Shown: piece after piece, positions 58,930 through 64,000 of the stretch | Layout: each line of letters starts with the position of its first letter | Numbering within the stretch: position 1 is the stretch's first letter | Assembly (NCBI GenBank): GCA_018650285.1 | Contig: JABIGF010000015.1 | Span: forward strand, 1 to 64,000 | Length of the DNA stretch: 64,000 nucleotides | Source: Methanobacteriota archaeon | Lineage (GTDB): Archaea > Thermoplasmatota > Poseidoniia > Poseidoniales > Thalassarchaeaceae | Direction: 5' to 3' | Notes under the pieces: generated by a model | What the model saw: only the letters and a program-made list of their open reading frames with translations | What the model was told of the DNA's origin: nothing | Database searches by the model: none | Made by a program: the position numbers and the translations under genes

Positions 58930-61212
58930 GTGGAACAACCCGAACATGTCCTCATCTGCGTTGCTTGGCCCTATGCAAACGGGCCACTGCATCTTGGGCA
59001 TGTCGCTGGCTGCTATCTCCCTCCAGATATTCATCTTCGATTTGAAAGAGCGTTTGGCAATCGCGTTTTACTCGTTAGTGGTAGTGATGAACATGGCACA
59101 CCAATCACTGTTACAGCAGAACAACAAGGAGTTGAACCACAAGCTATCGTTGACCAATATCACGCTATCAACAAGCAAGCATTACTAGACTTAGGTTGTG
59201 CATGGGAACCAAATATTGACCCTAGAGGGATTGAATACGGTGGGGCTTTGTTTAACCGAACTTCAGACCCTAGGCATAAAAAAATAGTTCAAGAGAATTT
59301 TTTAGATCTACATAATTCAGGTATGTTTGAGAAAAAAACAATGCAACAATATTACGAAATTCGAAGTGATGGAGGAGGAAGATTTCTCCCCGACAGATAC
59401 ATTGAAGGGGTATGTCCAAATTGTGATTTTGAATCTGCTAGAGGAGACCAGTGTGACGAGTGCGGGACTACTTACGAAGCATCAGAACTATCAATGCCAA
59501 AGTCAAAAATGAACCCTGGCGCAGATATTGAAGTCAGAGATACTGAACATTTCTTCTACCGTCTTGATTTGTTCCAGAAATCATTAGAATTACATTCAAA
59601 GGAACGCTGGGATGATTGGAAAAATAACGTCCGTTCAATGACCAAGAATTGGTTAGATATGGGCTTAAGGCCACGTGCAGTAACTAGAGATTTGTCTTGG
59701 GGAATTGAATTACCTCTTGAAGGCGATGAATGGGATGGCAAGTGTGTATATGTATGGTTTGAAGCTGTTCAAGGATACTACTCTTGCGCCAAGATTTGGG
59801 CTGAAGAATTTGCAAAAGACTTGCATCCTGATGCTGAAATGGCTTGGGAAAATTGGTGGCGTAATCCAGTAGATGGGCCGCAGCCACGCCATCTATATTT
59901 CCTAGGAAAGGATAACATACCGTTCCACACAGTTATTTGGCCAGCCATCATCATGGGCTTGAACAATGTTGGCAATGAGGTATCACCGACTGACGATTTA
60001 AGGCCTGGCCCAGGCGATTTACATTTGGAAGATAATGTTCCAGCCATGGAATATCTGATGCTTTCAGGCGGTCAATTTTCAAAAAGCAGAAAGCATGCAG
60101 TTTGGCTGCCTTCATTTTTAGATAAATTCCAACCAGATACATTGAGATATTATTTATCAATTAATATGCCTGAGAATCATGATACTGATTTTAATTGGCC
60201 TGATTTCGTAGAGAAGGTCAACAATGAATTAATTGGCACTTATGGAAATTTTGTTCATCGCGTCATGACATTATCTGCAAGATTAGATGATGGTAGTGGC
60301 GTAAATCCATTATCCGCATATGACGACATTACTCTTGCAGAAGAAGAAATTGCAAAGATTTCTGAATTGCATTCAGATGTCACCAGTAGTCTTCAGAGGC
60401 ATAGATACAAAGAAGCTCTTAGAAGTGCTATGAATATTGCACAATTGGGCAATCAAATGCTACAAGAGGCTACACCTTGGAAATATCTCAAGGTGCCAGA
60501 TGATGCTGATGAAACATGGTATGCTTCTAGACATAAATCATTAGCAAAGCTTGCATTCGGATGGAGGATATCACGTACTCTAGCAATTATCACACAACCA
60601 TTCATTCCTTTTAGTGCACAACAATCTTGGGAAAACATTGGTCAATTAGGCCAAGTTTCCTTGGCTTCATGGAGTGATGCACTTGATTGGGAATCACCTA
60701 TGACGTATGCAAGTGGGGAACCAACACCATTATTCACAAAATTAGATTTAGATGAAATCTTGAAACAGGAACAAGAATTAGCCGATTCGGCATCAAACGA
60801 TGCATCGAATGACCCTACCCACGGGGTAAAGGGTGGAAAGAAAAAGGAGAATGAAAAGATGAGCGAAGCACCAGAGGGGGTAACATACCTAGATTTTGAA
60901 ACCTTCATGAAGGTAGAATTGAGAACTGGGAAAATAACGAATGTTCAGGATCATCCTGACGCAGATAAACTGTATGTTGTATCAGTTGATGATGGTAGTG
61001 AGAGTGGCAGAACCGTTTGCGCGGGGCTAAAACCATACTATTCTGCTGATGAAATGGTGGGGAAATCTGTTGTATTTGTAGCCAATCTAAAACCAAGAAA
61101 ATTACGTGGAGTGATGAGCGAGGGGATGTTGTTAGCGGCAGATGATGGAAATGATAATGTCAAATTAATTTCTATTGATGGAGATATTCAGGTTGGTTCT
61201 GAAGTTAGGTGA
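58930..61212 (+). CDS. metG: Methionyl-tRNA synthetase with C-terminal EMAPII-like domain
   Basis: Class I enzyme that charges tRNA-Met; 760 residues. Visible: the HLGH class I motif near the N terminus (ANGPLHLGHVAG), zinc knuckle CPNC...CDEC, FSKSR in place of KMSKS (GGQFSKSRK), and the C-terminal tRNA-binding domain (VELRTGKITNVQDHPDADKLYVV). The N-terminal GTG is the only plausible start. The Gln before FSKS is uncommon. Four bases after its stop is the next gene. Confidence 0.95.
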   Translation: MEQPEHVLICVAWPYANGPLHLGHVAGCYLPPDIHLRFERAFGNRVLLVSGSDEHGTPITVTAEQQGVEPQAIVDQYHAINKQALLDLGCAWEPNIDPRGIEYGGALFNRTSDPRHKKIVQENFLDLHNSGMFEKKTMQQYYEIRSDGGGRFLPDRYIEGVCPNCDFESARGDQCDECGTTYEASELSMPKSKMNPGADIEVRDTEHFFYRLDLFQKSLELHSKERWDDWKNNVRSMTKNWLDMGLRPRAVTRDLSWGIELPLEGDEWDGKCVYVWFEAVQGYYSCAKIWAEEFAKDLHPDAEMAWENWWRNPVDGPQPRHLYFLGKDNIPFHTVIWPAIIMGLNNVGNEVSPTDDLRPGPGDLHLEDNVPAMEYLMLSGGQFSKSRKHAVWLPSFLDKFQPDTLRYYLSINMPENHDTDFNWPDFVEKVNNELIGTYGNFVHRVMTLSARLDDGSGVNPLSAYDDITLAEEEIAKISELHSDVTSSLQRHRYKEALRSAMNIAQLGNQMLQEATPWKYLKVPDDADETWYASRHKSLAKLAFGWRISRTLAIITQPFIPFSAQQSWENIGQLGQVSLASWSDALDWESPMTYASGEPTPLFTKLDLDEILKQEQELADSASNDASNDPTHGVKGGKKKENEKMSEAPEGVTYLDFETFMKVELRTGKITNVQDHPDADKLYVVSVDDGSESGRTVCAGLKPYYSADEMVGKSVVFVANLKPRKLRGVMSEGMLLAADDGNDNVKLISIDGDIQVGSEVR

Positions 61213-61216
61213 GAGC

Positions 61217-61546
61217 ATGAAACTCTATCATAACCCGCGCTGTTCTAAAAGCAGAAAGACTGTTGAAATTACAGAAAACCAACAACCAGAAATTGTTCTA
61301 TACCTAAATCAACCACCAACAAAAGGTGACCTTACTTCTTTGATAGAACGCTTTGATGCACCTGTTGAAGAGTTGGTTCGGTGGAATGATAATGACGCAC
61401 CAGCAAAACCAGAAGTCATTACATCAGAGATTATTCTTGATATTTTACTAAAATATCCCAAATATATGCAACGACCTATTCTAGATGATGGGGAGATTGC
61501 AATAATTTGTCGACCTCCTGAACGTGCCTATGAATTAATATCATAA
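61217..61546 (+). CDS. arsC: ArsC-like thioredoxin-fold protein (arsenate reductase family)
   Basis: 109 residues. The N terminus HNPRCSKSRKT carries the active-site Cys in the CX-S-R pattern of the ArsC/Spx/YffB group, and the RPILDDGE segment near the C terminus is also typical. Arsenate reduction is the default role, but YffB-like proteins have other functions. ATG at 61217 with a short gap from metG. Possibly co-transcribed with metG. Confidence 0.8.
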   Translation: MKLYHNPRCSKSRKTVEITENQQPEIVLYLNQPPTKGDLTSLIERFDAPVEELVRWNDNDAPAKPEVITSEIILDILLKYPKYMQRPILDDGEIAIICRPPERAYELIS

Positions 61547-61564
61547 CATTTCAGAAAGCTTTCA

Positions 61565-62095
61565 TTATTCATCTGGTTTGTCAAAAAATTCCCATTGTAA
61601 GTCAATTAATTCGGCATTGGTTGAAGCATTTGCATACGCTTCAAGTGGTTCTTTATTGAGTTGTAAAAATTGTTCACCAAATTTGAATGGTGAGAGAATT
61701 TCTCTTGCTTGCTCCCATTTATTCAACAAAATCAGGCAAACGGCTAATGCTTCAACAGTTGATAGGCGCCCTGGTTTGCCCCAAGATACTTGATTTGCGG
61801 CTAGTACTAGTGGCAATGTTCTTGGTTTTAGCATCGGTGATTTCGCCTTAACATCATCAAAAGAGACATCACATTTTTTCCAAGAGCAATCCAAACCAAC
61901 AATAGCACCTCCTCGATTAATCTCAACTAAATCATCAGGGCCAAGAATTTCTCCAGCCAGAGGGTCTAACAAAAAACCGCGCCTAGGAAGGCGCCTCATA
62001 GAATCATGAATTATGGCTAAACCCCTCTTCTGTAACTTTCGAGCGGTACATTTCTTTGGATCGTCTTGAGAGAGATGAATGATATGAAGGGGCAC
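61565..62095 (-). CDS. tsr3: Tsr3: rRNA aminocarboxypropyltransferase
   Basis: Transfers the 3-amino-3-carboxypropyl group of SAM to a pseudouridine of small-subunit rRNA. 176 residues; HLSQDDPKKCTARKL, GLDCSWKKCD and RTLPLVLAANQVSWGKPGRLSTVEALA are the DUF367/Tsr3 conserved blocks (last given in parts). GTG start. Convergent with arsC and 12 bases downstream of mbf1, so the pair forms a likely operon. Confidence 0.9.
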   Translation of the reverse strand: MPLHIIHLSQDDPKKCTARKLQKRGLAIIHDSMRRLPRRGFLLDPLAGEILGPDDLVEINRGGAIVGLDCSWKKCDVSFDDVKAKSPMLKPRTLPLVLAANQVSWGKPGRLSTVEALAVCLILLNKWEQAREILSPFKFGEQFLQLNKEPLEAYANASTNAELIDLQWEFFDKPDE

Positions 62096-62107
62096 TTTGG
62101 TGATTAA

Positions 62108-62629
62108 TTACTCCCCCTCTTTCCTTGCCATTTTAATTAAGTCTCCCAAGTTTAATGAGCGGGAATCATGGTTACCAACCTGTCTTTCCACGTTTATATC
62201 TTGAATTTCGCCAAAAAGTGAGATGTTTAGAATGCGTTCAAATTTCTTTAGTACTGAATCCGAAGGCCTTTGCCCCCCTTCTGTTCGCTGGATAACATTG
62301 ATTTTCTCTTTCATCTTTAATGCTAGAGTGCGTTGATTCCATCCCTTTTTTTCTCTGGCTTCTCGGATTAAGGTAGGGAAATCAGTGGATAATTCCTTAG
62401 AATCTCTCATCATGATATCTTTTCCAGATGTACCTAAGCCACCATATCCGCCCGATGTTTTTGTAGAAGACTGGCGGTTAACTCGGGCAACATTTTGCGC
62501 CGCTTTGTCAGTTTCAGGATTGAAGCCCATTTTCTCTTGACATTGTTTGCAACCATCAACAAAGGCACCATGGACAGTCATTCTCTTTGTGGAAACATTG
62601 TCAACGCCACACAATTCGCAACTCGCCAT
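62108..62629 (-). CDS. mbf1: MBF1-like transcription/ translation-quality factor
   Basis: 173 residues: an N-terminal zinc ribbon (CELCG...CKQC), a flexible Gly/Ser linker and a C-terminal helix-turn-helix of Cro/MBF1 type (IREAREKKGWNQRTLALKMKEKINVIQRTEGGQRP read in parts: GWNQRTLALKM). Archaeal MBF1 proteins bind DNA and the ribosome. ATG start; leader contains GTCGGCC. Its neighbour on the other strand is PAN. Confidence 0.92.
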   Translation of the reverse strand: MASCELCGVDNVSTKRMTVHGAFVDGCKQCQEKMGFNPETDKAAQNVARVNRQSSTKTSGGYGGLGTSGKDIMMRDSKELSTDFPTLIREAREKKGWNQRTLALKMKEKINVIQRTEGGQRPSDSVLKKFERILNISLFGEIQDINVERQVGNHDSRSLNLGDLIKMARKEGE

Positions 62630-62642
62630 GGATAAGGACCAA

Positions 62643-62649
62643 GGCCGAC
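62643..62649 (-). promoter_or_regulatory. GTCGGCC element before mbf1
   Basis: On the minus strand GTCGGCC lies 13 bases before the mbf1 ATG, in the context AGGGTCGGCCTT. It is the fourth exact copy of the heptamer found in a leader of this window. Confidence 0.3.
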
Positions 62650-62720
62650 CCTATTTGAGTCCATCTAACGGTCATCAAATTAAACCTAAATAACTCAACA
62701 TTAGTGCCTATAGGTCCTTA

Positions 62721-62744
62721 GATATTATTAGTAGTTGAACTACT
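62721..62744 (+). promoter_or_regulatory. Putative PAN promoter with palindromic operator
   Basis: GATATTATTAG (62721-62731) resembles a TATA box and is followed by the 15-base palindrome AGTAGTTGAACTACT (62730-62744), 20 bases before the PAN ATG. The palindrome sits between the box and the likely start site, the position of a repressor site. Confidence 0.4.
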
Positions 62745-62764
62745 CGAGGCAATTGGGATTCGGG

Positions 62765-64000
62765 ATGGTATCTGACTCAGACGCAATTCACCCTAATGAT
62801 AAAGATAAGTCAAAACACACAGTTGGAACTATTGCAGAGAAGACACTGAAAGACTTAGAAAATCAATTTGAAGAATTGCGGCAACGAACTCAACAACTTC
62901 TTACAGACAGGATTGAGCTAGAAAATCAAGTTGCAAAACAAAAGTCAAAAGTTAGTCGTCTTAATGAAGAAATTCGTTTGATGAGAATGCCTCCACATGT
63001 TATTGGTAACATCCAAGATTTATTGGATAGTGAGAGAGCTATTGTTAGATCTAGCAATGGGACAGTATTTCTTGTCACATACAATAGAGGGCTAGACCCT
63101 GAATTGATGAAACCTGGTGCACGTGTTGCCCTGAACCAAGATACACTTTCTATCATCGACGTACTTCATGATGCATGGGACCCATTAGTCATGGGTGCTG
63201 AAATGATTGAAAAACCATCAATTTCATTCAATGACCTTGGTGGTTTAGATGAGCAAATTTCATTGATTAAAGAATCAATTGAATTGCCCCTAACAAATCC
63301 TAAAGCATTCACCAATTTTGGGATTGAACCACCGGGCGGTGTAATGTTAGTTGGCCCTCCGGGTTGTGGAAAGACGATGTTGGCCAAAGCTGTTGCCAAC
63401 AGTACAGACTGTACATTTATTCGACTTGTTGCAAGTGAATTAGCTCAGAAATACATTGGCGAAGGAGGTAGGATGGTTCGTGAACTATTTGACCTTGCAC
63501 GTGAAAGAGCACCATCTATCGTTTTCATTGATGAAATTGATGCAATTGGTGCGAAGCGACTGGACTCTGCAACCAGTGGCGACAGAGAGGTTCAAAGAAC
63601 TCTTATGCAATTATTGGCTGAATTAGATGGTTTCGATTCATTGGCAGATGTCAAATTGATCGCTGCTACAAACCGCCCAGATATCCTAGATGAAGCATTG
63701 TTGCGCCCAGGTCGATTTGACAGATTAATTGAAATTCCTCTTCCAAAAGATGAAGCGAGAGCAGCAATTCTAAAACTCCACATGGGCAAAATGCCAATTA
63801 CAAAAGGTGTGACAATTGACAGCCTTGTTAATCCTACAGAAGGGTTATCTGGAGCTGAATTGAAGGCGCTTACCGTAGAAGCCGGAATGTCTGCAATCCG
63901 CGAAAACCGTAAGAAAGCAAGCAAGAGTGACTTCCATAAAGCGCTTGAAACTATTATCAAGAAGAGGAATGAAAAGAGTAGTGGCGCACCTAATTCATTG
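62765..64000 (+). CDS. pan: Proteasome-activating nucleotidase (partial, runs off the window)
   Basis: AAA+ unfoldase that feeds substrates into the 20S proteasome; 412 codons are in the window and the frame is open at the end. N-terminal coiled coil (about 25-75), OB domain (IGNIQDLLDSERAIV), Walker A GPPGCGKT (197-204), Walker B with DEID (256-259), and a sensor region ATNRPDILDEALLRPGRFD. The HbYX docking tail lies beyond the window. PsmA is encoded 45 kb away. ATG start 20 bases after a palindrome. Confidence 0.95.
   Translation, partial: MVSDSDAIHPNDKDKSKHTVGTIAEKTLKDLENQFEELRQRTQQLLTDRIELENQVAKQKSKVSRLNEEIRLMRMPPHVIGNIQDLLDSERAIVRSSNGTVFLVTYNRGLDPELMKPGARVALNQDTLSIIDVLHDAWDPLVMGAEMIEKPSISFNDLGGLDEQISLIKESIELPLTNPKAFTNFGIEPPGGVMLVGPPGCGKTMLAKAVANSTDCTFIRLVASELAQKYIGEGGRMVRELFDLARERAPSIVFIDEIDAIGAKRLDSATSGDREVQRTLMQLLAELDGFDSLADVKLIAATNRPDILDEALLRPGRFDRLIEIPLPKDEARAAILKLHMGKMPITKGVTIDSLVNPTEGLSGAELKALTVEAGMSAIRENRKKASKSDFHKALETIIKKRNEKSSGAPNSL

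Overview
This window is a gene-dense archaeal chromosome segment (61 protein genes called, no gap above about 170 bases, no rRNA, recognisable tRNA, insertion sequence or CRISPR array). Information-processing genes are archaeal throughout: RfcL, archaeal GlyRS, ProRS and MetRS, PriS, TiaS, the exosome (Rrp4/Rrp41/Rrp42), PsmA, PAN, SBDS, Pcc1, prefoldin, EF-2, MBF1, KptA and Tsr3. Low-to-moderate GC by eye, a futalosine menaquinone route, an acyl-CoA-type desaturase, split transketolase and many small membrane or zinc-ribbon proteins best fit a marine Group II euryarchaeon (Poseidoniales / Thermoplasmatota). That placement is inference; no marker tree could be run.

Layout. 1-4.5 kb: hairpin-rich non-coding stretch, DUF4287 protein, small membrane protein, rfcL and glyS. 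4.5-15 kb: ferredoxin, a giant 1764-residue Lhr-type helicase, an archaeosortase, gmhA-gmhB, tiaS, a RecA-fold protein lacking the Walker lysine. 15-24 kb: purB, dph6, then a long superoperon psmA-sdo1-rrp4-rrp41-rrp42-rpl37Ae-pcc1-pfdB-DHH-TPR with many 1-4 base overlaps. 24-34 kb: TPR protein, UbiD-family decarboxylase, a str-type operon (rps12-rps7, then EF-2) interrupted by a desaturase, a fused Idi-GGPP synthase, and isopentenyl phosphate kinase. 34-45 kb: kptA, zinc-ribbon proteins, an actin-like ATPase, a divergent CoaBC, proS, split transketolase, an OPT transporter. 45-58 kb: SPCA-like P-type ATPase, mqnE-mqnA, a propeller surface protein, a half-length deoxyhypusine-hydroxylase-like protein, mqnD, priS, a proline-rich MAFRKG protein, an RDD-like protein, a CNNM transporter. 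58-64 kb: metG, arsC-like, tsr3, mbf1, and the 5' part of PAN.

Functional links. UbiD, IPK and Idi-GGPPS together suggest the archaeal mevalonate route to ether-lipid precursors. Dph6 would finish diphthamide on the EF-2 encoded 12 kb away. PsmA and PAN are parts of one proteolytic machine. MqnA, MqnE and MqnD give three futalosine-pathway steps. The most novel-looking items are the half-size DOHH-like protein (52883-53377), the desaturase inside the str operon (27636-28793), the Idi-GGPPS fusion, the double-length Lhr helicase, and leader-region DNA motifs: a GTCGGCC element shared by several promoters and a hairpin that would hide the EF-2 Shine-Dalgarno sequence.
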